64,000 nt of DNA from Thermithiobacillus plumbiphilus (GCF_038070005.1 NZ_JBBPCO010000005.1:113529-177528); one strand, 5' to 3'. Counted from the stretch's first letter, positions 34,074 to 44,057 are shown. The notes: generated by a model from the letters alone, not told the origin. A program made the numbers and translations.

Positions 34074-35326
34074 TGCCCCTCCCGTACCAGCAAGGCATAG
34101 AAAAAACCGTCCATTCCTTCTGTCCCTGGCAAGATCTGGCCGCTTCCTGGCGTGGAGGCCAGGTGGGCATCTTTGTGTTGTTGGCAAAATGCTTCGATCT
34201 GCGCCGCATTTTCCGCCGGCAGCACGCTGCAGGTGGCGTAGAGCAGACGCCCACCCGGCCGCAGCAGAGCCCAGAGGGCATCCAGTAGTGCCTGCTGCAG
34301 GACGGCCGTGGCCGCCACATCCTCGGCATGGCGCAGATACTTGATGTCGGGATGGCGGCGGATGACACCCGTGGCGGAGCAGGGCGCATCGAGCAGGATC
34401 GCATCGAACAGTTGGCCATCCCACCAGTCATCCGGCTGCGCCGCATCTCCGGCGATGAGCGTCGCTGTCGGCAATTTCAGTCGCTCCAGCGTAGCACGAA
34501 TGCGCTTCAGGCGCGCGGGCGAAATGTCCACCGCAGTCAGTGCAATGTCCGCACGCTCCAGAAGATGTGCGGTCTTGCCACCGGGTGCCGCGCAGGCGTC
34601 CAGCACCCGTTCTCCGGGTTGCGGGTCGAGCAGGATGGCAGCGCGCTGGGCAGCGGCATCCTGCACCGACGCCAAGCCGGCCTGCCAGCCGGGCAGGCTC
34701 TCCACCGCCTGTGGGGTATCGAGCTCGATACCGGCGGGGCTGGCCGGATGCGCCCTGGCGGCGATACCGGCCTCGTTCAGCCGGGCCAGGTAGTCATCCC
34801 GGCTGATGACGCGCGCATTGACCCGCAGCACGAAAGGCGGGTGGGCATTGTTGGCGTCGAGGATGGCCGGCCAGTGTTGCGGATAGGCTTGCTGCAGCAT
34901 CTCCACCAGCCAGGCAGGATGGGCCTTGGCGACAGCCGGCTCCATGGCGTCGACCTTGGCGTCGAGCGCCGTTTTCTCGCGCAGGTAGCGCCGCAATACG
35001 GCATTGGCAAGGCCGCGCGCCCAGTCCTTGCCAAGCTGGCTGGTGAGCGCCACGTACTCATGTACCGTGACCGCTTCCGGCACGCGCGAGGCGTCCAGTT
35101 CGTAGAGCGCCACGATCAGCAGCGCCTTGAGATCCTGCTCCCTGGCCTTGAAGGGCTTTTCCAGAAGCAGGTTCAGGAGGGCTTCCAGGCGCAGGCCCCA
35201 GCGCAGGGTGCCGAAGGCCAGCCACTGCGCCTGGGCCTGATCCCGGGGCGCCAGGCCTTCCAGAACCAGCGCGTCATCCAGAGACTTGCCGCTCCAGACC
35301 TGTTCCAGCGCCTGGGCGGCCCGCAA
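34070..35326 (-). CDS. rsmB: 16S rRNA m5C967 methyltransferase RsmB (Sun)
   Basis: The N-terminal NusB-like RNA-binding domain is followed by a methyltransferase core, with motif I DACAAPGGKTAHLLE and the catalytic pair PCSATGVIRRHPD and ATCSVLPAENAAQIE. The start is unusual. The reading frame has no ATG: TTG at 35326 lacks a ribosome-binding site and begins directly at the conserved LRAAQALEQV, while an in-frame CTG at 35389 lies a few bases after GGAGG and would add 21 residues, closer to the usual length. The frame continues upstream to the fmt TGA without another stop. Confidence 0.93.
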   Translation of the reverse strand: MRAAQALEQVWSGKSLDDALVLEGLAPRDQAQAQWLAFGTLRWGLRLEALLNLLLEKPFKAREQDLKALLIVALYELDASRVPEAVTVHEYVALTSQLGKDWARGLANAVLRRYLREKTALDAKVDAMEPAVAKAHPAWLVEMLQQAYPQHWPAILDANNAHPPFVLRVNARVISRDDYLARLNEAGIAARAHPASPAGIELDTPQAVESLPGWQAGLASVQDAAAQRAAILLDPQPGERVLDACAAPGGKTAHLLERADIALTAVDISPARLKRIRATLERLKLPTATLIAGDAAQPDDWWDGQLFDAILLDAPCSATGVIRRHPDIKYLRHAEDVAATAVLQQALLDALWALLRPGGRLLYATCSVLPAENAAQIEAFCQQHKDAHLASTPGSGQILPGTEGMDGFFYALLVREGQ

Positions 35327-35407
35327 GCGGGGTGAACTGGGGCTTTTGACGGCTTTGGGGCGCGAGGCCGGTGGGCGGGCAGGGCTCAGGTCGTCCTCCG
35401 TGCCGCT

Positions 35408-36367
35408 TCAGCTTTGTGGTGCATTGCCAAGCATCTCCCCCGCCTTTGGTTGATAGCCGTTGACGAATGCCCCGATCTCCATCGCATCCTTGCCAGGCAA
35501 CTGCACCCGCTTGAGTATCAGCGCGCCACCGCCGGTGGCAACCCAGATGCCGTCCGGCTGCACGCGCAGCACGCTGCCCGGGGCACCCAACTCGCCGGTC
35601 TCGGGCGCGACAGCGGCCTGCCAGATGCGCAAGGTCTTGCCGCGAAAAGCGGTTTCGGCGACGGGGTAGGGATTGAAGGCCCGCACCTGGCGCTCCAGGT
35701 CGGCGGCTGGCAGAAGCCAATCCAGTTGCGCCTCGTCCTTGCTGAGCTTGGGCGCGTAAGTGGCGAGCGCGGCATCCTGGGGCTCGGCGTGCAGTTGCCC
35801 GGCCCACAGACCATCCAGGGCTTCGCGCAGGGCTTCGGCCCCGAGCCGCTTGAGCTTGTCATGCAGGCTACCCCCGGTCTCTTCGGGATCGATGTGAATG
35901 CGCTTTTTCAGCAGCATCGGCCCGCTGTCGAGCCCCGTCTCCATCTGCATGATGGTCACGCCGGTTTCCCACTCACCATCCTCGATGGCGCGCTGGATGG
36001 GCGCGGCACCCCGAAAATGCGGCAACAGGCTGGCATGCACATTGATGGCCCCGAGCCGCGGGATGGCCAGCACAGGGCGCGGCAGGAGCAGGCCATAGGC
36101 CACCACCACCATCAGGTCCGGCGCCAGCGCCCGCAACTGCTCCTGGATCTCCGGGTTCTTGAGCGTGTCGGGTTGCAGCACCGGCAGCCCGTGCGCCTGG
36201 GCAAGTTGCTTGACCGGGCTTTCGGCCAGGGCGCGGCCCCGCCCCGCCGGACGGTCGGGCTGGGTGAGTACGGCCACGATCTCCTCGGGACCATCGATGA
36301 GGGCCTGCAGCGAGGGTACGGCAAAGACCGGCGTACCGGCGAAGATGACGCGTTGTCCGTTACTCAT
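35408..36367 (-). CDS. fmt: methionyl-tRNA formyltransferase
   Basis: A 319-residue enzyme that formylates initiator Met-tRNA with 10-formyl-THF. The catalytic and folate motif is intact: NVHASLLPHFRGAAPIQRAI with Asn-His, then GVTIMQMETGLDSGPML. The C-terminal OB-like domain begins near FNPYPVAET. It follows def by 2 bp, the usual pairing of N-formylation and deformylation. Its TGA is in frame with rsmB downstream. Confidence 0.97.
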   Translation of the reverse strand: MSNGQRVIFAGTPVFAVPSLQALIDGPEEIVAVLTQPDRPAGRGRALAESPVKQLAQAHGLPVLQPDTLKNPEIQEQLRALAPDLMVVVAYGLLLPRPVLAIPRLGAINVHASLLPHFRGAAPIQRAIEDGEWETGVTIMQMETGLDSGPMLLKKRIHIDPEETGGSLHDKLKRLGAEALREALDGLWAGQLHAEPQDAALATYAPKLSKDEAQLDWLLPAADLERQVRAFNPYPVAETAFRGKTLRIWQAAVAPETGELGAPGSVLRVQPDGIWVATGGGALILKRVQLPGKDAMEIGAFVNGYQPKAGEMLGNAPQS

Positions 36368-36369
36368 GT

Positions 36370-36873
36370 TCAGCCCACCTCCTTCTGGCGCTTGCCAAGT
36401 TTCTTGCGGATCATGTTTTGTTTCAGGCGCGACAGGTATTCCACGAAGATGCGCCCGTGCAGGTGATCGATCTCATGCTGCAGACAAACCGCCAGCAGGC
36501 CATCGGCCTCGATCTCGACTGGCTTGCCCTGCAGGTCCTGGGCGCGTACCTTGATACGCTCGGCGCGCTGCACCTCCTCATAGACGCCAGGCACCGAAAG
36601 GCAGCCCTCCTTCATGATTTCCATCCCATGCGTCTCGATGATCTCGGGGTTGACCAGCGACAGCAGTTCGCTACGATTCTCGGAGACGTCCACCACGATC
36701 AACTGCTGGTTGGCGGCCACCTGGGGGGCTGCCAGACCGATGCCCGGGGCGTTGTACATGGTCTCGGCCATGTCATCGGCGAGACGCAGGATGCTCTTGT
36801 CCACCCGGATGATGGGCGAGCTTGGCCGGGTCAGGCGCGTATCCGGGAATTCCAGTATGTTGAGCAGGGCCAT
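36370..36873 (-). CDS. def: peptide deformylase
   Basis: A 167-residue metallo-deformylase removing the formyl group from nascent proteins. All three signature motifs are present: [18 protein letters not shown] (metal Cys) and HEIDHLHG (two metal His and catalytic Glu). It is the first gene of def-fmt-rsmB-DUF4390-ntrYX-trkAH on the minus strand and is divergent from the ABC transporter. Confidence 0.97.
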   Translation of the reverse strand: MALLNILEFPDTRLTRPSSPIIRVDKSILRLADDMAETMYNAPGIGLAAPQVAANQQLIVVDVSENRSELLSLVNPEIIETHGMEIMKEGCLSVPGVYEEVQRAERIKVRAQDLQGKPVEIEADGLLAVCLQHEIDHLHGRIFVEYLSRLKQNMIRKKLGKRQKEVG

Positions 36874-37007
36874 AAGGATCTCTCAAGCAAGTATAGTCAA
36901 GGCCCCGTCGGTTTGATGGGCGGGGCGGATTATCTGTCTTAGAGTGTCATAAAATCGCTTTTGCTTCAAAGATCTCGCCCTGCGAATGCCGTTTCAGGAG
37001 CTGGCGC

Positions 37008-37685
37008 ATGCTTTCCATCGAAAATCTGCAAAAAACTTATACCGGGCCGCAGGGGCGCAGCGTGCTGCAGGGACTCTCCTTTCAACTTCCCGCCGGCGAC
37101 TACGCCGCCATCATGGGCGAGAGCGGCACCGGCAAGTCGACTCTCCTGAACCTCATTGCCGGGCTGGATACCGCGGATGGCGGCAGCATCCGCCTCGACG
37201 GCACCGATCTCACCCGTCTTTCCGAAGCCGAGCGCACCCGGCTGCGCCGCGCCCGGATGGGATTCATCTTCCAGGCCTTTCACCTGTTGCCGCATCTGAC
37301 TGTCGGCCAGAACGTGGCCCTGCCGCTGGCACTCAATGGCACGCCCAAACGGCACCGGGAAGGGCGCGCTGCCGCCATGCTCGACGCCGTGGGCCTGGCC
37401 GACCGGGCCCGGAGCTATCCGCGCGAGCTCTCCGGCGGGCAGATGCAGCGGGTGGCGGTGGCGCGCGCCCTGGTCCATGAACCGCAACTGCTGCTGGCCG
37501 ATGAGCCGACCGGCAATCTCGATCAGGACAGCGCCGCGCAGATGCTTGAGCTGTTGCGCCAGCAGGTGCGCGAACGCGGCTGCACCGCCATCCTGGTGAC
37601 GCATTCACGCCAGGCCGCTGAAAGTGCTGATCGCATCTATCAGCTCGGCGCCACTGGCCTGCAACTGATCGGACAGGCCGCGTGA
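37008..37685 (+). CDS. LolD/MacB-type ABC transporter ATPase
   Basis: A 225-residue nucleotide-binding subunit: Walker [11 protein letters not shown]-loop [15 protein letters not shown], signature [15 protein letters not shown] and Walker [13 protein letters not shown]. The sequence is of the MacB/LolD/FtsE group that works with FtsX-like permeases on lipoproteins or peptides. GGAG precedes the ATG, and the stop overlaps the permease start. Confidence 0.92.
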   Translation: MLSIENLQKTYTGPQGRSVLQGLSFQLPAGDYAAIMGESGTGKSTLLNLIAGLDTADGGSIRLDGTDLTRLSEAERTRLRRARMGFIFQAFHLLPHLTVGQNVALPLALNGTPKRHREGRAAAMLDAVGLADRARSYPRELSGGQMQRVAVARALVHEPQLLLADEPTGNLDQDSAAQMLELLRQQVRERGCTAILVTHSRQAAESADRIYQLGATGLQLIGQAA

Positions 37686-40198
37686 CGGTTTTCAGTGAAG
37701 GTCTCGTCTGGCGCGCCACGGTACTCGGTGCCCTGCGTGCCCACTGGGGCCGCGCCCTGTTGAGCATTCTTGGCATTGCACTCGGCGTGGCGCTCGGGGT
37801 GGCGGTCACGCTGATCAATAACGCTGCGGTGGGGGAGTTCGGCCAGGCGGTGCGCAGCCTCTCGGGGCAGGCGGATCTGGTGCTGCGAGGCCCGAAAGCG
37901 GGCTTTTCCGAGTCGCTCTATCCCTGGCTGGCACGCCAACCAGCAGTAGCCATCGCCAGCCCTGGGATCGAGGTGGACGCCACCCTGGCGAATGCCAACG
38001 AAACCCTCAAGATCATTGGCATCGATGCCTTCCGGGCGGCAGGCATGCAGGCGAATCTGCTGCCCGGCGCCCTGCCCGAGGGCCTCGGTCTGCTGGAAGA
38101 CCATACCGTGCTGCTCTCGCAGGCGGCGGCTTCCCGCCTGCATCTGAAAGCCGGCGACCAACTGATGGTGCAGGTAGGCATGAGCCGCCAGGCGCTCAAG
38201 GTGATCGGCATCCTGCCGCTGGAAGGTCCGCGTCAGGCCTTGGGCGTGATGGATATCAGCAACGCACAGTGGCTGTTTCAAAAGCTCGGGCGGCTGGACC
38301 GCATCGACATCCGGCTTCAGCCCGGCCAGGATGTTCAGGTGGTGCGGGCGGCACTGAGCCGGCAATTGCCGGCCGGATTGCTGCTCAGCGCCCCCGAAGC
38401 GGCCGGGGAGCGCGCCGGAGACCTGTCGCGCGCCTACCGCGTGAACCTCACCGTGCTCTCGCTGGTTGCACTGTTCACCGGTGCCTTTCTGGTGTTTGCG
38501 ACACTCGCCATGGCAGTGCTCAGAAGGCGAGCCCAGCTGGCGCTGCTGCGGGTATTGGGGCTCACGCCGCGGGAGCTGGTGGTGCTGCTGCTTGGCGAGG
38601 GGCTGCTCATCGGTTTGATGGGTGCGCTGCTGGGGCTGGCGCTCGGTGTCGGGCTGGCCGCGGCCGGGCTGGCGCTGCTGGGCGGGGATCTCGGCGGCGG
38701 CTACTTCGAGGGCATCGCACCGAGCCTGCAGCTCGAACCCGCCACCCTGATCATCTATTTCACACTCGGGCTCTTCGTCGCCCTGCTCGGCGCGCTGGCG
38801 CCTGCCTTGGAGGCGGCGCGCACCGAAGCAGCGCCTGCCCTGAAAGGCGGAGACGTGGAACGGGCGCTTGGGCGGCTGCGCGGCAGCCTGCCGGGTCTTT
38901 TTCTGATTGCGCTCGGGCTACTCGCCACCCAGGCGCCGCCGGTGGGCGGTCTGCCGCTGTTTGGCTATATCGCCATCGCGCTTTTATTGGTGGGCGCGGT
39001 GCTGTTGATGCCGCGCCTGCTGGCCATGCTCACGCAACTGCTACCCTTGCCGGCCACGGCCTGGCGCCAGGTCGCCATCGCCCAGTTGCGCGGCGCGCCG
39101 GGACAGGCGGCGGTGGCGGTAGCGGCAATCGTGGTGAGCTTCAGCCTGATGGTATCGATGGCGATCATGGTCGCCTCCTTTCGTGACAGCGTGGACGCCT
39201 GGCTGGGGCAGGTCCTGCCGGCGGATCTTTACATGCGCGCCGCCGAGCAGCAGGGCTCGGCCTTCTTCAGCCCCACCGACCAGCAGCGCATCCGCCAGAC
39301 GCCCGGTGTGCGCGCGGTGCGCTTCCTGCGGGTGCAGGAGCTGCTGCTCGCGCCAAACCGCCCCGCCGTGGCGCTGATTGCCCGCGATCTCGGCCCCGAT
39401 CCCACCCGCGATCTGCCGCTGCTGAGTCAAGCCAAAAACCCGGCCCCGCCCGGCATTGCACCGGTCTGGATTTCCGAGGCCATGCAGGATCTCTATGGCT
39501 ATCAGCCGGGCCAGCGCATCAAGCTGCCCATCAGCGGGCGACAGCAGGCTTTTTATGTTGCAGGCGTCTGGCGCGACTATGCCCGCCAGTGGGGTGCGGT
39601 GGTGCTGGATCGCCGGCAATACATCGCGCTCACCGGCGACCGTGACGTGACCGACGCCGCGCTCTGGCTCACCCCGGGCGCCCGTGCCAGCCAGGTCAGC
39701 GAGGCCCTGCGCGCGCGCCTGCCCCTGGGCCAGCAAATCGAGATCCGCTCGCCGGGAGAAATCCGCCAGATCAGCCTCGGCATCTTCGACCGCAGCTTCG
39801 CCATCACCTACCTGCTGGAAATTGTTGCTGTACTGATCGGCCTGTTTGGCATCAGCAACAGTGTCAGCGCCCAGGTGCTGGCGCGGCGCGGCGAGTTTGG
39901 CATGCTGCGCCATCTCGGTATGGGCCGGCGCGAGATCGGCGCCATGCTGGCCCTGGAGGCCACGCTCATGAGCGCCACGGGCATTGCCATCGGCTGGCTG
40001 CTCGGCTGGGGCATCAGCCTGATCCTGATCCATGTGGTCAATCGCCAGTCCTTTCACTGGAGCATGGGCCTGCATGTGCCCTGGGGACCGCTCGCGGGCC
40101 TGAGCCTGCTGCTCCTGCTCGCCGCTGTCGCCACCGCGCTGTTCAGCGCCCGCCAGGCCATGCGCGGCGACGTGATCCAGGCCGTCCGGGAGGAATGA
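37682..40198 (+). CDS. FtsX-family ABC transporter permease
   Basis: An 838-residue permease, long enough for two FtsX modules. An N-terminal anchor helix is followed by a periplasmic MacB-like core, three helices (about residues 260-380), a middle membrane pair, a second periplasmic domain and three C-terminal helices (ITYLLEIVAVLIGLFGISNS onward). It starts at GTG overlapping the ATPase stop. With the ATPase and the AttH-like protein it resembles Att/Lol-type systems that move lipids or lipoproteins (inference). Confidence 0.9.
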   Translation: MTVFSEGLVWRATVLGALRAHWGRALLSILGIALGVALGVAVTLINNAAVGEFGQAVRSLSGQADLVLRGPKAGFSESLYPWLARQPAVAIASPGIEVDATLANANETLKIIGIDAFRAAGMQANLLPGALPEGLGLLEDHTVLLSQAAASRLHLKAGDQLMVQVGMSRQALKVIGILPLEGPRQALGVMDISNAQWLFQKLGRLDRIDIRLQPGQDVQVVRAALSRQLPAGLLLSAPEAAGERAGDLSRAYRVNLTVLSLVALFTGAFLVFATLAMAVLRRRAQLALLRVLGLTPRELVVLLLGEGLLIGLMGALLGLALGVGLAAAGLALLGGDLGGGYFEGIAPSLQLEPATLIIYFTLGLFVALLGALAPALEAARTEAAPALKGGDVERALGRLRGSLPGLFLIALGLLATQAPPVGGLPLFGYIAIALLLVGAVLLMPRLLAMLTQLLPLPATAWRQVAIAQLRGAPGQAAVAVAAIVVSFSLMVSMAIMVASFRDSVDAWLGQVLPADLYMRAAEQQGSAFFSPTDQQRIRQTPGVRAVRFLRVQELLLAPNRPAVALIARDLGPDPTRDLPLLSQAKNPAPPGIAPVWISEAMQDLYGYQPGQRIKLPISGRQQAFYVAGVWRDYARQWGAVVLDRRQYIALTGDRDVTDAALWLTPGARASQVSEALRARLPLGQQIEIRSPGEIRQISLGIFDRSFAITYLLEIVAVLIGLFGISNSVSAQVLARRGEFGMLRHLGMGRREIGAMLALEATLMSATGIAIGWLLGWGISLILIHVVNRQSFHWSMGLHVPWGPLAGLSLLLLLAAVATALFSARQAMRGDVIQAVREE

Positions 40199-41253
40199 TG
40201 CCCTATTTGCTGATGCTGTTACTGCTGCTTCCGCTGCCGGCGCTGGCTTTCGACTATCCGCCGGTGCTGCCGGATCGTGCCCTGCAGTTTCCCAGGGATC
40301 TTGGCAGCCATCCGGCCTTTCGCACCGAATGGTGGTACGTCACCGGCCAGGTACAAACACCACAAGGCAAGCCGCTGGGCTTCCAGATCACCTTTTTCCG
40401 CACCCGCCCGCCGCTCGATACCCGCAACCCGAGCCGTTTCACCCCGCGCCAGATCCTCTTTGCCCATGCCGCCCTTGCCGACCCGCAGCTCGGCAAGCTG
40501 CTGGTGGATGAAAAGGCCGCCCGCGCGGGATTTGGCCTGGCGCAAGCAGAGATTGGGCATACCAAGGTCTGGATCGACGACTGGCGCCTGGAACAGACCG
40601 CAACCGGCTATCGCGCCCACATTCCCGCCAAGGGCTTTACGCTCGATCTGCAATTTTCACCGACCCAGGCCAGATTGCTGCAAGGCAAGCAGGGCTACAG
40701 CCGCAAGAGCCCCACACCGGGCGACGCCAGCCACTACTACAGCGAGCCGCAGCTCAGCGTCACTGGCACGGTTACCCGTCAAGGCAAAGCCATCCCGGCG
40801 CAGGGCCGCGCCTGGCTCGATCACGAGTGGTCCAGCAATTATCTCAATAAAGCCGCCAGTGGCTGGGACTGGCTGGGCCTGAATCTCGATGATGGCGGCG
40901 CGCTGATGCTGTTTCGCATGCGCAGGCCCGATGGCCGCGCACTCTGGGCCAGCGGCACCTATCGCGACGCCCAGGGCCGGGTGCGGGTTTTCGCGCCCAA
41001 TGAGGTGCATTTCAAGCCCCTGGCGTACTGGACCAGCCCGCGCAGCGGCATCCGCTACCCGGTACGCTGGCAGGTCAGCGCCCCCGGATTGAGCCTTGAA
41101 CTGCGCCCGCTGATGCCGGACCAGGAGCTCGACGCCCGCGCCAGCACTGGCACGCGCTACTGGGAGGGCGCGGTGGAAGCCTGGCGGGACGGACAGCGGG
41201 TCGGGCGGGGCTATCTGGAGCTCACCGGTTATGGTAAGCGTTTGCAGATGTAG
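40195..41253 (+). CDS. secreted AttH/CrtC-like lipocalin-fold protein
   Basis: A 352-residue preprotein with signal peptide (cleavage near LPALA) and the AttH-family hallmarks: FRTEWWYVTGQVQTPQGKPLGFQITFF near the N-terminus and AWLDHEWSS, WDWLGLNLDDGGALMLFRMR in the middle. The family was annotated as carotenoid 1,2-hydratase, but carotenoid genes are absent here and the FtsX-ABC context points to an extracytoplasmic partner of the transporter. It overlaps the permease by four bases. Confidence 0.85.
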   Translation: MMPYLLMLLLLLPLPALAFDYPPVLPDRALQFPRDLGSHPAFRTEWWYVTGQVQTPQGKPLGFQITFFRTRPPLDTRNPSRFTPRQILFAHAALADPQLGKLLVDEKAARAGFGLAQAEIGHTKVWIDDWRLEQTATGYRAHIPAKGFTLDLQFSPTQARLLQGKQGYSRKSPTPGDASHYYSEPQLSVTGTVTRQGKAIPAQGRAWLDHEWSSNYLNKAASGWDWLGLNLDDGGALMLFRMRRPDGRALWASGTYRDAQGRVRVFAPNEVHFKPLAYWTSPRSGIRYPVRWQVSAPGLSLELRPLMPDQELDARASTGTRYWEGAVEAWRDGQRVGRGYLELTGYGKRLQM

Positions 41254-41344
41254 GACAATGGCTTACAGCTCAGGCGCTTGACAGCCCGTCATCCTGTGCC
41301 ATGGTTAATGTGCCGATAAAGGCACACTGAAACCGGGAGGGAAA

Positions 41345-41740
41345 ATGAACTGGAACAGGGCAGATGATACCGGCAAACTGATTTTGCGCCTTGCGCTTGG
41401 CATCCTGGTCCTGCTGCACGGCATCGCCAAGATCAAGGGCGGCGTGGGACCGATCACCGGCATGCTCAGTGGCATCGGACTGCCGGGTTACCTGGCCTTC
41501 GGCGTCTTTCTCGGCGAGGTGCTCGGGCCACTGCTGCTGATTGCTGGCTGGTACGCGCGGATCGGCGCGCTCCTGATTGTCGTCAACATGCTGTTTGCCT
41601 TCGCGCTGGCACACCGCGCTGACCTTTTCGTACTTGGTCCCCAGGGCGGCTGGGCACTCGAGCTGCAGGGCATGTATTTATTTACCGCCTTGGCGCTGGT
41701 TTTCATGGGTCCCGGGCGGCTGAGCCTCAACAATCGTTAG
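41345..41740 (+). CDS. DoxX-family membrane protein
   Basis: A 131-residue protein with four predicted helices and the DoxX pattern LRLALGILVLLHGIAKI near the start, then LAFGVFLGEVLGPLLLIAGWYAR. DoxX proteins are linked to quinone or thiol redox reactions at the inner membrane, but a specific role cannot be assigned. A strong GGGAGG ribosome site lies upstream, and a small 6-bp hairpin (41309-41326) sits just before it. Confidence 0.85.
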   Translation: MNWNRADDTGKLILRLALGILVLLHGIAKIKGGVGPITGMLSGIGLPGYLAFGVFLGEVLGPLLLIAGWYARIGALLIVVNMLFAFALAHRADLFVLGPQGGWALELQGMYLFTALALVFMGPGRLSLNNR

Positions 41741-41874
41741 GAGAGAATCAGCGCCTGGACTACAGCAACTGCTTTTCTGGGAAATTGTGCTATTAATGTC
41801 AGCAGGTGGGTGGAAAGCCGCGAAAACAAGCCTTGGCGCCACCCGCAGCCCGCTTGCACCCAGAAAGGACAAAC

Positions 41875-42966
41875 ATGCGTCGCCACCTCAAGCCATTGGC
41901 CATTGCCGGGCTCGGCCTTGCCCTGCTCGCCCCCCTTGCCTACGCCGCGGCGCCCTATCCCGGTGACCAGTTGAGTCTTCCCAAGGGCTACAAGCATTTA
42001 CCGGAAAGCTATGTGGTCCGCTCCGGCGACACCCTCTGGGATCTCTCCTCGCGCTTCCTGAAAAACCCCTGGCGCTGGATGCAAATCTGGGAGCGCAACA
42101 GCTACATCACCAACCCGGATCTCATCTACCCCGGTGATCTGCTGGTATTCGACCAGAGTCGCGGCATGCTCAAGCTGCGCGTGGTACGTGCCACGCCGCA
42201 GGCCCGCAGCCTGCCCCTGGAAGCGATCCCGACCGTCAATCCCTCGCTGATCCTGCCTTATCTCAATCGCCCCGGCATCATCACCGATGAGGCGCTGGCG
42301 AAGCAGCCCTATCTGGTGGGAGATCAGAATCAGCGCGTGCTCTTTGGCCAGCATGACACCCTCTATGCCAAGGGCTTTGGCAAAGCTGGCGCGGGTCGCT
42401 TCGATATCGTGCGGGCCGGACCGGAGCTGGTGGATCCGGCCACCGGCAAGCCGCTTGGGCGGCGCATGGATCATGTCGGCGTGGCCGATGTCTCAGGAGA
42501 AGGCCCCCTGCGCCGGGCGGACATCATCCAGTCCTATAGGGAAATCCTGACCGGTGACCGCCTGCTGGCCCAGCCCGAAACGCCCAACCTGCATTTCCAG
42601 TTACAGACGCCATCGAGCATGGTCAATGGCGCGATCCTGGCCGGCGAGGACAGCATCAGCGAGATGGGACAGGGATCGGTGGCGCTGATCAATCTCGGCA
42701 GCCAGGCTGGGATGCAGCCAGGGCAGGTGCTGACCGTGAGTCGCGCCGGGCGGACCCTGCCCGATCCGGTCAAGGGTGGCGAGGTCACCCTGCCGGAAAT
42801 CCCGGTGGGCACGGCGATGGTGTTCCGGACCTTTGACAAGGTCAGCTATGTGCTGTTTCTGGAGAGCAGCCAGGCCATCCGCGTTGGCAGCCGCGTGCAT
42901 ACGCCGGGTGATCCCGCGCTGCGGGATGGCGCGCCCCAAGCCGAAGCCCTGGCCCACGCAAAATGA
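41875..42966 (+). CDS. LysM-domain peptidoglycan-binding protein
   Basis: A 363-residue preprotein with a signal peptide (cleavage near AYAAA), one LysM domain at about residues 45-92 (YVVRSGDTLWDLSSRF ... NPDLIYPGDLLVF) and a long C-terminal beta-rich region. Proteins of this type usually precede dprA in gammaproteobacteria. They bind the cell wall; enzymatic activity is not evident. The start at 41875 follows AGAAAGGAC, and the stop overlaps the dprA ATG. Confidence 0.88.
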   Translation: MRRHLKPLAIAGLGLALLAPLAYAAAPYPGDQLSLPKGYKHLPESYVVRSGDTLWDLSSRFLKNPWRWMQIWERNSYITNPDLIYPGDLLVFDQSRGMLKLRVVRATPQARSLPLEAIPTVNPSLILPYLNRPGIITDEALAKQPYLVGDQNQRVLFGQHDTLYAKGFGKAGAGRFDIVRAGPELVDPATGKPLGRRMDHVGVADVSGEGPLRRADIIQSYREILTGDRLLAQPETPNLHFQLQTPSSMVNGAILAGEDSISEMGQGSVALINLGSQAGMQPGQVLTVSRAGRTLPDPVKGGEVTLPEIPVGTAMVFRTFDKVSYVLFLESSQAIRVGSRVHTPGDPALRDGAPQAEALAHAK

Positions 42967-44057
42967 AAAGGTCTGTCTGGCTGGCCCTCAGACGCCTGCC
43001 TGGTCTCGGCCAGCGTCGCCTGGCCGCGCTGCTGGAGCACTTCGGCGATGCCGAGGGCCTGTTTCAGGCAGATAGCACCGCCTGGCGGGCCGCGGGCCTC
43101 AACAAATCGCAGATCCAGGGCTTGGAAAAGGGGCCTGAGGCCCTGCTGACGGCGGCTGATGCAGCCTGGCTGGGTGATCCGACCAATGATCTTTTGACGC
43201 TGGCGGATGATGACTATCCGCCCTTGTTGCGCCAGTTGCCCGATGCCCCGCCCGTGCTTTATCTGCGTGGTCAGCGCACTCTGCTGAGCCGGCCGATGCT
43301 GGCCATCGTCGGCAGCCGCCACGCCACGCCGCAGGGGGCCGCCAATGCCCAGGCCTTTGCCCGGCACTTGAGCGAGGCCGGCTTCAACATCGTCAGCGGG
43401 CTGGCCACCGGCATCGATGCCGCCGCCCACCGGGGCGCGCTGGAAGGCTCGGGGGCGACGCTTGCGGTGATGGGCACGGGACCGGACTGCATCTATCCGC
43501 GCCAGCACGAACAACTGGCCGCGCGCATTGCCGAGACTGGTCTGATCCTGACCGACTATCCCCCCGGCACGCCGGTGCGGGCCGCGCTGTTTCCGCAGCG
43601 CAACCGCATCATCAGCGGCCTTTCGATGGGCGTGCTGGTGGTCGAGGCCGCCATTCGCAGCGGCTCGCTGGTGACCGCGAGGCTGGCCGCCGATCAGGGC
43701 CGCGAGGTCTTTGCCCTGCCGGGCTCGATCCATAACCCCTTGAGCCGCGGGCCGCACCACCTCATCCGCCAGGGCGCCAAGCTGGTGGAAAGTGTGCAGG
43801 ACATTCTCGAAGAACTCGGGCATCTGCACGCGTTTGCTGCAACCCGCCCGCAACGCGGACCGGACAGCCCCGAGGATGCCGAACTTGCTGCGCTGCTGGA
43901 AGTGCTGGGATATGAGCCCCAGACGCTGGACGTGCTGGTGGAGCGCAGTGGATTGACGCCCGACAGGGTTTCCGCCATGCTGTTGACGTTGGAGCTGGAT
44001 GCCTGGATTGCCAGCAGTCCTGGCGGGCGCTATCAACGCCTGCCACGTGAAGCATGA
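42963..44057 (+). CDS. dprA: DNA processing protein DprA (Smf)
   Basis: A 364-residue protein that protects incoming single-stranded DNA and loads RecA during natural transformation. An N-terminal helix-hairpin-helix-like part (RLPGLGQRRLAALLEHFG) precedes the Rossmann fold (IVGSRHATPQG, FNIVSGLATGIDAAAH, GTGPDCIYPRQH, NRIISGLSMGVLVVEA). A winged-helix C-terminus follows (TLDVLVERSGLTPDRVSAML). Together with the complete pilMNOPQ block it suggests possible natural competence. Confidence 0.96.
   Translation: MKRSVWLALRRLPGLGQRRLAALLEHFGDAEGLFQADSTAWRAAGLNKSQIQGLEKGPEALLTAADAAWLGDPTNDLLTLADDDYPPLLRQLPDAPPVLYLRGQRTLLSRPMLAIVGSRHATPQGAANAQAFARHLSEAGFNIVSGLATGIDAAAHRGALEGSGATLAVMGTGPDCIYPRQHEQLAARIAETGLILTDYPPGTPVRAALFPQRNRIISGLSMGVLVVEAAIRSGSLVTARLAADQGREVFALPGSIHNPLSRGPHHLIRQGAKLVESVQDILEELGHLHAFAATRPQRGPDSPEDAELAALLEVLGYEPQTLDVLVERSGLTPDRVSAMLLTLELDAWIASSPGGRYQRLPREA

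Noticed and set aside
40195..41253. Carotenoid 1,2-hydratase as the product name
   Set aside because: No carotenoid genes are present and the FtsX-ABC context fits AttH-type proteins better.
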